From Candidatus Rhodobacter oscarellae (lineage in GTDB: Bacteria; Pseudomonadota; Alphaproteobacteria; Rhodobacterales; Rhodobacteraceae), in assembly GCF_001078595.1 (NCBI RefSeq), contig NZ_LFTY01000002.1:1802241-1866240 (forward strand): a stretch of DNA of 64,000 nucleotides. The letters run 5' to 3'. Below, piece after piece: positions 26,090 through 36,778 of this stretch; position 1 is the first letter of the stretch, and each line of letters opens with the position of its first letter. A program made the translations under genes and the position numbers. A model generated the notes under the pieces. It was given only the letters and a program-made list of their open reading frames with translations, had not been told where the DNA came from and did not search any database.

Positions 26090-27034
26090 TTAGGCCAAAG
26101 AGCGCTCGATCCGGTCCAGCGTTTCCATCGCGGCCAGCACCTCGTGGCAATCGCCATTCGGCTTGCGGCCTTCGTTGATCGCGGCGATGAACTCGCGGTC
26201 GATCAGCTCGATCCCGTTCGACGACACCGCCACGTCCGAGAGGTCGATCTGGTTCTCGCGCCCGTCATAGAGGTCGTCATAGCGCGCGATATAGGTGCCG
26301 TTGTCGCAGATATAGCGGAAGAACGTGCCCAGCGGGCCGTCATTGTTGAACGACAGCGACAGCGTGCAGATCGCCCCCGAGGGCACCTTCATGCCGATGG
26401 ACATGTCCATGGCAATGCCCAGCTCGGGGTGATGCGGGCCCTCAAGGCCGAAGGCCTGCGAGGCCACCTCGCCGGTCTGGTATTGGAAGAGGTCCACCGT
26501 GTGGCAGGCGTGGTGCCAGAGCAGGTGATCCGTCCACGAGCGCGCCTCGCCCTTGGCGTTAATGTTGCTGCGGCGGAAGAAATAGGTCTGCACGTCCATC
26601 TGCTGGACCTTCAGCTCGCCCGCGTCGATCTTGTTCTTGATCCATTGGTGCGAGGGGTTAAAGCGGCGCACCTGCCCCGCCATACAGACCATGCCGGTTT
26701 CTTCCTGGACCGCGCAGATGCGCTTGGCGTCCTCGAGACTGTCGGACATCGGGATCTCGATGAAGGTATGCTTGCCGGCGCGCATCGACGCGATGGCCTG
26801 CTCGGCATGCAGCTGCGTCGGCGTGGCCAGGATCACGGCGTCCACGTCGTCGCGCTCTAGGCATTCCTCGAGCGTGGTGGCCCAGTGGCCGACCCCGCGC
26901 TCCTTGGCGAAGGCCTCGATCTTCTCCGCCGTTGGTCCCATCACCGAGGTGACGGTGACCTCGTCGATCTCGGCCAGTGCATCCATATGTTTGACGCCGA
27001 AGGCGCCATAGGCCCCCGCTACGCAAATCCGCAT
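26090..27034 (-). CDS. ligC: 4-carboxy-2-hydroxymuconate-6-semialdehyde dehydrogenase
   Basis: LigC oxidises the ring-cleavage product of protocatechuate (as its hemiacetal) to 2-pyrone-4,6-dicarboxylate with NAD(P). The 314-aa protein is of the Gfo/Idh/MocA type: N-terminal Rossmann motif GAYGAFG, then the sugar-dehydrogenase-like EIPMSDSLEDAKR and a C-terminal beta-sheet domain with HHACHTVDLFQYQTG. The start has AAGGGAAGAAC upstream. It follows ligB in the same operon, and a strong terminator follows it. Confidence 0.92.
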   Translation of the reverse strand: MRICVAGAYGAFGVKHMDALAEIDEVTVTSVMGPTAEKIEAFAKERGVGHWATTLEECLERDDVDAVILATPTQLHAEQAIASMRAGKHTFIEIPMSDSLEDAKRICAVQEETGMVCMAGQVRRFNPSHQWIKNKIDAGELKVQQMDVQTYFFRRSNINAKGEARSWTDHLLWHHACHTVDLFQYQTGEVASQAFGLEGPHHPELGIAMDMSIGMKVPSGAICTLSLSFNNDGPLGTFFRYICDNGTYIARYDDLYDGRENQIDLSDVAVSSNGIELIDREFIAAINEGRKPNGDCHEVLAAMETLDRIERSLA

Positions 27035-27110
27035 GTTCTTCCCTTTCTTCCGGCCCGCCCTGACGAAGCGCGAGGATCGCGGCCCGCTGGGCCGCCGCCC
27101 CCTTGGCGCT

Positions 27111-28351
<1,241 letters not shown>

Positions 28352-28458
28352 ATGGTTCCTCCCTCCTGCTTGCTGCAGTCGCGTTTGGATTACGACGATA
28401 TGTACGATCTGGCGGCGTATGACACAAATCTGATTCTCTGGCCACGCATAAGAAAATC

Positions 28459-29670
28459 CTATTCCACCCCCAGGACCGCGTCGCGCGCCGCCGCGCGGAT
28501 GGCGTCTAAGAAGGCGGATTGATGCGCCGTGGGGGACCAATCGCGCCGGCGCGTCAGCCCAATCGGGCGCTCGCCCGTCGGCAAGCGGATCGGCAATACG
28601 ACGATGTCGCCTTGCCGCACCTCATGCGCGATTTGATGGCGCGACAGGATCGACACGTAGTCGCCGCGCGCCAAGAGCTGCCGCACCAGGACCAGCGAAG
28701 ACGACACCACGCGCACCGGCGTGTTCGGCATGTCATCGATGCCCAGCGCCGCGACCAGAATCTGCCCGGAGGGCGTCGATTTCGGCGGACCGACCCATGG
28801 GAATCTCAGCGTATCGGCAAGCGACACATGCGGCTTGGAGGCCAGCGGGTGATGCCGACCGCAGATGATCGCAAGCTTGTCGTCGAACAGCTCCTCCTCG
28901 ACGATGTCATCGGCGGGCAGATCCCCGCGCAACGCGCCGATGATAAAGTCGAGATCCCCCTCGCGCAGCCCCCGCAGCAAGGCGTCGTAGCGCCCGTCAA
29001 TCACTCGGATCTGCAACCGCTTATGCGCCCGCACCATGTGATCAATCGCGTCGGGCAGGATCTGGCTGCGCGCCAAAGGCAGGCTGCCCACCATGATCCG
29101 CGACGCCTCGCGCCCGGCCAGCGCGGCGATTTCCTCGCTGGCCTGAACCAGCTCGGCCCGGGCAAGCTTGGCCTGCTGAAACAGCGCGCGCCCGAAAGCC
29201 GTCATCGCCACCCCGCCTTGCACCACGCCGAATAGGGGCTGCCCCAGGACCTGCTCTAATGCCCGCGCCGAGCGATGCACCGTGGGCTGCGCGATCCCAA
29301 GCTTTGCGGCCGCCAATGTAAAGCTGCCGGTGTCGCCAACGGCGATCAGCGCCCGCAGCTGCGCGGCGGTCACCTTCTGGCTAATGCGCACGTCGCCACC
29401 TGCAAGGCGGCGGCTTTGCCGCTCGCCGCCCGCGTCTATGAACGCCAAGGCGCGGCTCACGCGACGCGCAAAAAGCGCGCCCTCGGCGGTCGGCACGATC
29501 GCCCCCTGCTGGCGCAAAAACAGCGAAACGCCCACCGTTGCCTCCAGCTTGGCGATCCCCTGGCTGGCGGCGGGCTGCGTAAGATGCACCCGCTCCGCGG
29601 CCATCGAGACGGACCCCGTGGCCACGGTTTCCGTAAACACGCGCATGTGCCTTATGTTCGGAATTTCCAT
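28459..29670 (-). CDS. LysR-family regulator with two DNA-binding domains
   Basis: This probable regulator of protocatechuate genes has about 404 aa. It carries two LysR-type winged helices in tandem: residues ~1-75 (MRVFTETVATGSVSMAAERV) and ~94-170 (LRALIAVGDTGSFTLAAAKL). A usual periplasmic-binding-protein-like effector domain from about 180 to the end follows. Ordinary LysR proteins have one such domain and ~300 aa. The ATG at 29670 (MEIPNIRHM) has weak GGTGAG upstream; two earlier ATGs at 29685 and 29694 have none. It stands between ligA and the divergent galB operon, so it can control both. Confidence 0.85.
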   Translation of the reverse strand: MEIPNIRHMRVFTETVATGSVSMAAERVHLTQPAASQGIAKLEATVGVSLFLRQQGAIVPTAEGALFARRVSRALAFIDAGGERQSRRLAGGDVRISQKVTAAQLRALIAVGDTGSFTLAAAKLGIAQPTVHRSARALEQVLGQPLFGVVQGGVAMTAFGRALFQQAKLARAELVQASEEIAALAGREASRIMVGSLPLARSQILPDAIDHMVRAHKRLQIRVIDGRYDALLRGLREGDLDFIIGALRGDLPADDIVEEELFDDKLAIICGRHHPLASKPHVSLADTLRFPWVGPPKSTPSGQILVAALGIDDMPNTPVRVVSSSLVLVRQLLARGDYVSILSRHQIAHEVRQGDIVVLPIRLPTGERPIGLTRRRDWSPTAHQSAFLDAIRAAARDAVLGVE

Positions 29671-29793
29671 CACGGCGCTCACCATCACAAACATCGGTAT
29701 AGCAGAAACTTATTAGGGCCTCGGCTTTCCGAATTGGCAAGATAGAAAAGAAGCGCGACAATAAGCAGAGACAGGTTATAGGGGACGAATCCG

Positions 29794-30531
29794 ATGAGCG
29801 ACACAAAAACCGCGCTGATTATCAGCGCGCATTCCGCCGATTTCGTCTGGCGCTGCGGCGGCGCCATCGCCCTGCATCAGAAAAAGGGCTATGAGGTCAC
29901 GGTGGTCTGCCTCTCCTATGGCGAGCGCGGCGAGAGCGCCAAGCTGTGGAAGCAGGAGGGCATGACGCTGGACCGCGTCAAAGTCGAGCGCCGCAAGGAG
30001 GCCGAGGCCGCCGCCCAGGCCCTGGACGTGCATGACATCCAGTTCTTCGACGTGGGCGACTACCCGCTGGACCTGGGCCGCGAGACCCAGGACCGCATGG
30101 TCGACGTGATCCGCGCGGTGCAACCCAAATGGATGATGAGCCACTCCAAATGGGACCCCTACAACACCGACCACATGTACACGACCGACTTCGCGCTGAC
30201 CTGCCGCATGATCGCGCAGGCCTGGGGCCATAACCCCGGCCAGAAGGTCCTGGGCGCGCCGCAGCTCTACCTCTTTGAGCCGCACCAGACCGAGCAGATG
30301 GAGTGGAAGCCCAACGTGTTCCTGGACATCTCCGAGGTCTGGGACAAGAAACGCGCCGCCATCGAGTGCATGCAGGGCCAAGAGCACCTGTGGGACTTCT
30401 ACACCAACGTGGCCGAGAACCGCGGCAACCATTTCCGCCGGAACTCCGGCGGCATGGCGGGCGGGCGCAAGGCCACCCATGCCGAGGGCTTCCAGATGAT
30501 CTTCCCGCAGACCGTGGATGAACTGGCATGA
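29794..30531 (+). CDS. galB: 4-oxalomesaconate hydratase, PIG-L family
   Basis: This enzyme hydrates 4-oxalomesaconate to 4-carboxy-4-hydroxy-2-oxoadipate. The 245-aa zinc-dependent PIG-L-fold protein has the metal motif AHSADF at residues 12-17, followed by [22 protein letters not shown] and [13 protein letters not shown], all as in Pseudomonas GalB. It takes the place of LigJ in the classical lig pathway. AGGGGACGAATCCG precedes the ATG. It is the first gene of the plus-strand operon, divergent from lysR. Confidence 0.92.
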   Translation: MSDTKTALIISAHSADFVWRCGGAIALHQKKGYEVTVVCLSYGERGESAKLWKQEGMTLDRVKVERRKEAEAAAQALDVHDIQFFDVGDYPLDLGRETQDRMVDVIRAVQPKWMMSHSKWDPYNTDHMYTTDFALTCRMIAQAWGHNPGQKVLGAPQLYLFEPHQTEQMEWKPNVFLDISEVWDKKRAAIECMQGQEHLWDFYTNVAENRGNHFRRNSGGMAGGRKATHAEGFQMIFPQTVDELA

Positions 30532-31220
30532 GCTATCAACCCGGAGACGTGGGCGTTGTCGTCCAGAATATTGAGCGCGCCGAGCAGGCGGTAATCGACG
30601 GGCTGGCCGCCGCGGGCGTGGCCACGGTGCATGAGGCGCAGGGGCGCAAGGGCCTCTTGGCCAGCTACATGCGCCCCATCTATGGCGGTGCCCGCGTTGC
30701 AGGCTCCGCGGTCACGATCCTTATGCCGCCCTGCGACAACTGGATGATCCATGTGGCCGTTGAGCAGGTGAAGCCCGGCGATATCCTGATCGCGGGGGTG
30801 ATGTCCGCGTCTGATGCGGGGTATTTTGGCGATCTGCTGGCGACCTCTTGCAAGGCGCGCGGCGCGGTGGGGCTGGTGATCGACGCGGGCACGCGCGACG
30901 TGGCGGACCTGACCGAGATGGGCTTTCCCGTCTGGTCCAAGGCGGTCTGCGCCACTGGCACGATCAAGGCCACCCTGGGCTCGGTCAACGTGCCCGTCGT
31001 CTGCGCCCAGCAGCTGGTGAACCCCGGCGATGTGGTTGTGGCCGATGATGACGGCGTGGTCGTGGTGCGCCGCGATGAGGCCGCGGATGTGCTGGCCAAG
31101 GCGCAGGCGCGCGAGGCCAACGAGGGCGACAAGCGCGAGAAACTCGCCTCCGGCGTGCTGGGGCTGGACATGTATGGCTTCCGCGAGACCCTCGCCGAGA
31201 AGGGTTTGAAGTATGTCTAG
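30528..31220 (+). CDS. ligK: 4-carboxy-4-hydroxy-2-oxoadipate aldolase
   Basis: This divalent-metal-dependent class II aldolase (GalC/LigK) splits 4-carboxy-4-hydroxy-2-oxoadipate into pyruvate and oxaloacetate; the family also decarboxylates oxaloacetate. The 230-aa protein of the RraA-like fold has [11 protein letters not shown], the metal and substrate loop [11 protein letters not shown] and [14 protein letters not shown]. The start ATG overlaps the galB stop by four bases (ATGA). Confidence 0.93.
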   Translation: MSYQPGDVGVVVQNIERAEQAVIDGLAAAGVATVHEAQGRKGLLASYMRPIYGGARVAGSAVTILMPPCDNWMIHVAVEQVKPGDILIAGVMSASDAGYFGDLLATSCKARGAVGLVIDAGTRDVADLTEMGFPVWSKAVCATGTIKATLGSVNVPVVCAQQLVNPGDVVVADDDGVVVVRRDEAADVLAKAQAREANEGDKREKLASGVLGLDMYGFRETLAEKGLKYV

Positions 31221-31222
31221 GG

Positions 31223-31255
31223 GGCGTCTCATCTGCCCTGATAGGCGTCCTCGAC
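31223..31255. repeat. Short repeat GGCGTCTCATCYGCCCT...TCGAC, copy 2
   Basis: This stretch matches 9248-9280 with few changes. It fills the 36-base gap between ligK and galD, immediately before the GTG start of galD, so it may influence translation of galD. Confidence 0.6.
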
Positions 31256-31256
31256 A

Positions 31257-32309
31257 GTGAGCGGCGTGCGCTGCATGTGGATGCGGGGCGGGACCTCGAA
31301 GGGCGGGTACTTCCTGGCCGAGGACCTGCCTGCCGAGCGCGACGCATTCCTGTTGAGCGTTTTCGGCTCGCCAGACACACGCCAGATCGACGGGATGGGC
31401 GGGGCCGACCCGCTGACCTCGAAAGTGGCGGTGGTCAAGGCATCGGACCGCCCCGGCGTGGACGTGGACTACCTCTTCTTGCAGGTCTTCGTGGACCAGC
31501 CCATCGTCACGGACGCGCAGAACTGCGGCAACATCCTGGCCGGCGTCGGCCCTTTCGCGATTGAACGCGGGCTGGTCGCCGCACATGACGGCGAGACGCC
31601 GGTGACCATCTATATGGAGAACACCGGCCAGGTCGCCGTGGCGCGGGTGGCGACCCCGCAGGGTCGCGTTACCTATCGCGGCGAGGCCCGGATCGACGGG
31701 GTACCCCTGCCCTCCGCGGCGGTGCCAATCACGTTTAAGGACACCGCCGGGTCCTCCTGCGGCGCGCTCTTGCCCACGGGCAATGCCGCGGACATCGTGG
31801 AGGGCGTCGAGGTAACAATGATCGACAATGGCATGCCCTGCGTGGTGATCCGCGCCTCCGACATAGGGATCAGCGGCGAGGAAAGCCCGCAAGCGCTTGA
31901 GGAGAACGCCCCTTTGCGCGCCAAGCTCGAGGCGATCCGCCTGGCCTGCGGCCCGCTGACGAACCTCGGCGATGTGACTGAGAAGAGCGTGCCCAAGATG
32001 ACCATGGTGAGCCGCGCCCGCGATGGCGGCGCGATCTCCACCCGCACCTTCATCCCGCATCGCTGCCACAAGACCATCGGTGTGCTGGGCGCGGTCAGCG
32101 TGGCCACGGCCTGCCTGATCCCCGGCTCCACCGCCTATGACCTGGCCGAGCGGGGCGCAGGCCAAACCCGCAGCCTCTCAGTCGAGCACCCCACCGGCGA
32201 GATGACCGTTGTGGCCACGCTGGAGGGCGATGAGATCAAAGAGGCCGCGATCCTGCGCACGGCCCGCAAGCTGATGGACGGGACAGTGTTCCCGCACGAG
32301 GAAGGATAG
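31257..32309 (+). CDS. galD: 4-oxalomesaconate tautomerase (PrpF family)
   Basis: GalD converts the keto form of 4-oxalomesaconate to the enol form that GalB hydrates. The 350-aa protein has the PrpF/DapF-like double fold: MRGGTSKGGYFL near the N-terminus with its catalytic Lys, then DAQNCGNILAGVGPFA with the Cys, and SCGALLPTGN. It starts at GTG 31257 without a clear ribosome site. A later ATG at 31275 would cut into the conserved N-terminus. Upstream is the short repeat. Confidence 0.9.
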   Translation: MSGVRCMWMRGGTSKGGYFLAEDLPAERDAFLLSVFGSPDTRQIDGMGGADPLTSKVAVVKASDRPGVDVDYLFLQVFVDQPIVTDAQNCGNILAGVGPFAIERGLVAAHDGETPVTIYMENTGQVAVARVATPQGRVTYRGEARIDGVPLPSAAVPITFKDTAGSSCGALLPTGNAADIVEGVEVTMIDNGMPCVVIRASDIGISGEESPQALEENAPLRAKLEAIRLACGPLTNLGDVTEKSVPKMTMVSRARDGGAISTRTFIPHRCHKTIGVLGAVSVATACLIPGSTAYDLAERGAGQTRSLSVEHPTGEMTVVATLEGDEIKEAAILRTARKLMDGTVFPHEEG

Positions 32310-32312
32310 CCC

Positions 32313-33194
32313 ATGCCCATGGATCCCGACTGGAAGGTCTGGCACCAGAACCCGCGCAAGCCGCAATACCAGCCGCCCGAGGGCGCGGTGGACGCGCATT
32401 GCCATGTGTTCGGGCCGGAAGAGGTCTTTCCCTACGCGCCGGAGCGCAAATACACGCCCTGCACCGGATCGAAGGAGCAGCTATTCGCGCTTCGCGACCA
32501 TCTGGGATTCAGCCGCAATGTGATCGTGCAGGCCTCCTGCCACGGGCGCAACAATGACGCGCTGATCGACGCGCTGAAGGCCTCGGATGACATGGCCCGC
32601 GGCATCGCCGTGGTGGATGACCAGATCAGCGCCGATGAGTTGGCCGAAATGCACGCCGCCGGCGTGCGCGGCGTGCGCTTCAACTTCGTGCGCCGCTTGG
32701 TGGACCCAAAGCCACGCGATCACTACGAGCGCATTATCGACAAGATCGCCCCCCTGGGCTGGCACATCATCGTCTATATCGAGGCGGCGGATTTCGCCGA
32801 GCAGGTGCCATTCCTCAAGAGCCTGCCGGTCACCGTGGTCTTCGACCATATGGCACGGCCCGACGTGGCCAAAGGCGTGGACCACCCGGACTTCCAGGCC
32901 TTTGTGGACCTGATGGAAAGCGACCAGTTCTGGTGCAAGGTCTCCTGCCCCGAGCGGCTGACCCAGCACGGCGGCAGCCACGAGAATTACTCGGATGTGC
33001 TGCCCTTCATGAAGCGGCTGGTCGATCTCTATCCGGACCGAGTGCTTTGGGGCACGGACTGGCCGCACCCGAACATGAAGAGCCACGTGCCGGACGATGG
33101 GCAATTGGTCGAGTTGATCCCACTGATCGCCGACACCGAAGAGAAGCAGCGCAAGCTGTTGGTGGATAACCCGATGCGGCTCTATTGGGGGTGA
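32313..33194 (+). CDS. ligI: 2-pyrone-4,6-dicarboxylate hydrolase
   Basis: LigI opens the lactone 2-pyrone-4,6-dicarboxylate to 4-oxalomesaconate. This 293-aa amidohydrolase-fold enzyme has DAHCHVFGP near residue 27, VRGVRFNFVRR, VFDHMARPD and GTDWPHPNM near residue 245, as in LigI. It begins three bases after the galD stop and is the last gene of the operon; the 280-bp repeat follows. Confidence 0.94.
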   Translation: MPMDPDWKVWHQNPRKPQYQPPEGAVDAHCHVFGPEEVFPYAPERKYTPCTGSKEQLFALRDHLGFSRNVIVQASCHGRNNDALIDALKASDDMARGIAVVDDQISADELAEMHAAGVRGVRFNFVRRLVDPKPRDHYERIIDKIAPLGWHIIVYIEAADFAEQVPFLKSLPVTVVFDHMARPDVAKGVDHPDFQAFVDLMESDQFWCKVSCPERLTQHGGSHENYSDVLPFMKRLVDLYPDRVLWGTDWPHPNMKSHVPDDGQLVELIPLIADTEEKQRKLLVDNPMRLYWG

Positions 33195-33200
33195 TCGGGA

Positions 33201-33477
33201 TTGGCCTGGAGCGGGCGTTGCCAACATGCGCGACCCTGACAACGCCTGCCGACCCCAGACGCAGCGGAATCCAAGTAGTGCAACCGCCCGAGCTTGCCTC
33301 GGGCAGCGGCCGACCTCCCCCAGGAGGCCGCTTTTGCAACGTCACAACCTATTGGAGCGCTGGCGTTTTCGAAGACCGCACGCAACACAGAACCGTAGCA
33401 CAAGCGACCTCCAGGTCGGCCGCTGCCCGCGTTGCGCTCGGCTCACGGTGGAGGCCCCGGATCAAGTCCGGGGCGGT
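33201..33477 (+). repeat. 280-bp dispersed intergenic element, copy B
   Basis: This element fills most of the 344-bp gap between ligI and the Ppx/GppA gene, where no gene was found. The 16-bp arms GGGCAGCGGCCGACCT (33301-33316) and AGGTCGGCCGCTGCCC (33413-33428) are perfect inverted repeats. It ends with the hairpin CCCCGG-ATCAAGT-CCGGGG (33455-33473). It begins with TTGGCCTGGAGCGGGCGTTG. Confidence 0.88.
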
Positions 33478-33538
33478 AGCGCTTCAATGACCGCTACAGG
33501 CCAACCGCCGACACCCTGATCTCGCCCACATAAGGACC

Positions 33539-35113
33539 TTAGCTATTTGAACGCCTCGCCAGGCGGCGCACCACCGGCCGCGATGCCAGCGCCGTTGCCA
33601 GCGCATTGAAACGCGCCTCGGCGACCTCTCCGAACAGGCCTTCCGCATGGCGGGGCAGTAGCAGGTGCAGCTCTTTCTTGCGCGGCTTCCAGCACAGCGC
33701 ACCCATCGCGGTCGCGTCGCTGGCCGCAAGCATCGAGGCAAAGCGCATCGCGCGCCCTAGAACCTCGGCCTGGTGCACGTCCTTTTCCGACAAGAGCCCC
33801 ACCAGGTCCGCCAGGCGTGTGCCCTCGCGGCTGCTCTTGTAGCGATGGAGCAGCGCGAGGCCCACAAAGATCCGCCCGGTATGCGTCAGCCCGCCCAGGC
33901 TGGCACGGGTGGCGCTGTCAAAGCAGGCCTCGTGGCGGTAATCGGGATGCGCGCGCCAGTTGACATCGTGCAGCAGGCAGGCTGCCTGGATCAGCCGCTG
34001 CCGGTTTGGCGGCGCCTGGTTAAAGAGCGGCTGTAGGAAGCGATAAAGCACCGCGCCAAAGCCGGGCATGCGCGCGTCCTTCTCCTCGGAGAACCGGCAG
34101 GCTTCGATCAGCGGATCGCGTGGTCGCAGCGCCTCGGGCATGGCCTGATAGAGCATGCCCTCACGGATCCCGTAGCTCGAGATCGCGATCTCCTTTGGCT
34201 TGATCGCGCGAATCAGCTCCTTAAAGACCTCGCCCGCGAGGGGCACAAGGGACATGCGCGCCTCGGACACGCCGCTGGCCATCCGCAACGCGTCATGGTC
34301 GTGCTCGTCGATCCATTTCAGCGTTTGGTGGATCGATTTGGCGGTCATACGGTATTCGTGCATCACATGCAGCGGGTAGCCGCGCCGCTCCATGTCCAGC
34401 CGGGCGATGGCGCGCCAGGAGCCCCCCACCAGATAGAGCCGGTCCTGCTGTCCCATCTTGGCCACCATGGCCTCGACGGTCTCGCGAATATGGGCGCGGC
34501 GGCGCTTACGCCCGCGGATCGCCTGCAGGCGCAGCGGTCCCAGCGACGAGGTTTCGCGCGCGCCCACCGCGCCTTGCGACACTTCGGCCAGCTCCATCGA
34601 CGAGCCGCCGATATCGCAGACATATCCGCTGGCATCCGGCCAGCCCAGCAGCACGCCTTGCGCAGACAGTCGCGCCTCTTCCGGGCCGTCAATGACCTGG
34701 ATCTTGAGACCGGTGTCGCGCAGCACATCAGCGCAGAACTCCGGCCCGTCTACGGCTTCACGCACGGCCGCCGTGGCCACCGCGGTGAGCTGCGCGATGC
34801 CGAACCCCTTCGCCAAAAGCTGGAAGCGGCGGATCGCCGAAAGCGCGCGCGTGCGCCCCTCGGGGTTGAGCCGCCCCGTCTCAGCAGTGCCCGCGCCCAG
34901 CGCGGCCATGATCTTTTCGTTGTAAAAATAGTGCGGGCTGCGCGCCGCGCCGTCAAAGATCACCAGGCGGACAGAGTTCGAGCCCACGTCCACTACGCCC
35001 ACGCGCCGCAGAGCGGCCGCAGCGGGATGGTCGAATACAGGGCGATCCGGCGCCATATCCTCGGCCTCTCGTTTGCCCGAGCCATCCATAGGCCGTTCAT
35101 CCCCCTGGCGCAT
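33539..35113 (-). CDS. ppx: Ppx/GppA-family exopolyphosphatase
   Basis: This 524-aa phosphatase of the actin-like Ppx/GppA fold releases phosphate from polyphosphate or pppGpp. Phosphate-binding motifs are VGVVDVGSNSVRLVIFD (about residues 38-54), CDIGGSSMEL and GLTHTGRI in a C-terminal HD-like part (AACLLHDVNWRAHPDYRHE). The ATG at 35113 lacks a ribosome site, while the one at 35089 has AGGGGGA, so the shorter 516-aa form is as likely. No ppk lies nearby. Confidence 0.88.
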   Translation of the reverse strand: MRQGDERPMDGSGKREAEDMAPDRPVFDHPAAAALRRVGVVDVGSNSVRLVIFDGAARSPHYFYNEKIMAALGAGTAETGRLNPEGRTRALSAIRRFQLLAKGFGIAQLTAVATAAVREAVDGPEFCADVLRDTGLKIQVIDGPEEARLSAQGVLLGWPDASGYVCDIGGSSMELAEVSQGAVGARETSSLGPLRLQAIRGRKRRRAHIRETVEAMVAKMGQQDRLYLVGGSWRAIARLDMERRGYPLHVMHEYRMTAKSIHQTLKWIDEHDHDALRMASGVSEARMSLVPLAGEVFKELIRAIKPKEIAISSYGIREGMLYQAMPEALRPRDPLIEACRFSEEKDARMPGFGAVLYRFLQPLFNQAPPNRQRLIQAACLLHDVNWRAHPDYRHEACFDSATRASLGGLTHTGRIFVGLALLHRYKSSREGTRLADLVGLLSEKDVHQAEVLGRAMRFASMLAASDATAMGALCWKPRKKELHLLLPRHAEGLFGEVAEARFNALATALASRPVVRRLARRSNS

Positions 35114-35236
35114 TCGTCGCTAATACGATGCCGGAAGACGAAACAGGCGTCAATCGTGCATGCAGGAATCGTGGCCGCGGACGCCGCGACAAATCATACA
35201 CGTTGGCCCCTAAATGGCGGGCAGCTTTTGGCCGAC

Positions 35237-35420
35237 ATCAGACCTTGGCGCGACACAATTTTCTTGCAAGAAAATTGCGAAACTCTTGAAAGAGTTTCTT
35301 TACCGCGCCCCGAATTAAACCTTCATGCACAACCGCTTGCCGACCTGCGGGCCCAACTTTCCTTGGAAGGAAAGTGCAAATCTCTTGCAAGAGATTTGGC
35401 GCGCCCAAACGCCTGCTCCA
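35237..35420 (-). repeat. Four-palindrome intergenic element, copy 2
   Basis: This element occupies most of the 322-bp gap between the nuclease-fold gene and ppx, where no gene was found. Palindromes lie at 35256-35277, 35279-35298 (with one changed base), 35356-35375 and 35377-35398. Order and sequence match copy 1 at 21367-21560 read on the opposite strand, including the shared outer border TGGAGCAGGCGTTTGG. Confidence 0.85.
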
Positions 35421-35435
35421 GCTCCAAACCCGCGC

Positions 35436-36635
35436 CTATTCCTCCACATCACGCAGCCGCATATGCGCCATGATCTGCCCGTGGTCAGAGGCCAGCTTGT
35501 TATAGGGCGCCTCGGGATGCGAGCCATCGGTCAGGTGGTCATTCAGCACGCTGAAATACTCCATCTCACCCACGCGATCCGCGTATTCGGGGTGGAAATG
35601 CCGTGACATGAAGATCTGGTCGATGCTCTCGAAATTGCCCCCAAAGGCGGCAGTATAAACCATGTCGCGGGCCGAGCGGCGCACGAACATCTTCTCTGCC
35701 GAGTGCAGCCGCACCCGCTCGATATCCTCACGGATCTGCTCGGCCTCCTGGCGCGAGTAGCGGTCATTGGCGCGCTGCGCGTCGTGCCGCCGCATCCATG
35801 AATAATTCTTAAACGGGGTCTCGCCGGTGATGATCTCGGTGGAGACGGCATGCTCGCCATCGTTCATGTCGCCCAGCACCAACACCGGCCGGCCACGGTC
35901 CAGCTCGTCCAGGATCAACCCGCGCAGCACATAAGCCTCGGCCATGCGCCGCAGCGCCGCGCGCAGGCTGCCCAGCATCCGCCCATGGGCGTTGTACTTG
36001 GTCAGGTCGACCTCGGAGGCGAAGGGCGCGCGCTCGGGCTTGATGAACTCGCCCAGCTTGGACTTCAGGTGGCAGTTGAAGACGCTGATCACCTGCCCGC
36101 CCACGGGGATGCGCGTCTTGAGGATGGGGCGGGACAGGCGGCTGATCCTGTAGGACCCGCCGTCAGCGCCGCCCAACTCTTGGAAGGGGATCTCCAGCGG
36201 CACCTCCAGCTCTTGAATGACCTCCGGCGCGCCCTCGAACCCAAAGCGGCTAAGCGTGGCCACCCCGGGCCTGCGATGGCCCGGCTCGCCATCATTGGCG
36301 TTGCGCGCAAAGGCCAGCCCTTCCCGCCCGTAGCTCTCATATTTCAGCTTCTTGAAGATCGCCTTCTTGCGGTACTTCTTGGAGCGGTCGGGCACCACGG
36401 CGTCGTTCAACTCCGCCCCGCGTGCGTCCGTCTCGTCGATCACGGCCTGCAGGGGCGCCTCGTCAAAGATCTCCTGAAAACAGACGATATCCGCCGAGAG
36501 GCTCAGAAGCTGCTCGGCCAGCCAGTCCTCTTTCCAAGCATGCTCCTCCGGGGTGTATTTTTCGAAAGTGTAGTATTCCTGGTCCGGTCCGATCAGGTTC
36601 TTAACGTTGAATGAGGCGATGGTGAAGTCGGTCAT
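35436..36635 (-). CDS. Endonuclease/exonuclease/phosphatase-family protein
   Basis: This 399-aa protein of the EEP fold, typical of Mg-dependent phosphodiesterases such as exonuclease III, has FNVKNLIG at the start, VCFQEIFDE with the metal Glu, NCHLKSK, LVLGDMNDGEHA and a terminal SDHGQIM. The ATG at 36635 has AGGACGCCC upstream. No signal peptide is visible, so it is probably cytoplasmic. The substrate (DNA, RNA or a small phosphodiester) is unknown. Confidence 0.85.
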   Translation of the reverse strand: MTDFTIASFNVKNLIGPDQEYYTFEKYTPEEHAWKEDWLAEQLLSLSADIVCFQEIFDEAPLQAVIDETDARGAELNDAVVPDRSKKYRKKAIFKKLKYESYGREGLAFARNANDGEPGHRRPGVATLSRFGFEGAPEVIQELEVPLEIPFQELGGADGGSYRISRLSRPILKTRIPVGGQVISVFNCHLKSKLGEFIKPERAPFASEVDLTKYNAHGRMLGSLRAALRRMAEAYVLRGLILDELDRGRPVLVLGDMNDGEHAVSTEIITGETPFKNYSWMRRHDAQRANDRYSRQEAEQIREDIERVRLHSAEKMFVRRSARDMVYTAAFGGNFESIDQIFMSRHFHPEYADRVGEMEYFSVLNDHLTDGSHPEAPYNKLASDHGQIMAHMRLRDVEE

Positions 36636-36778
36636 GGCGGGCGTCCTGCACTGATGAATGCGACCACTCTGCCCCAGGTCCACTGGAATGTGTACCGCCT
36701 CTCTGAAGCGACCGGGCTATCTCGCCCAACCGAGAAGAGCCCCTGTCGCCGCGTCGCTTATGGCCAGCAAAAGAACCG

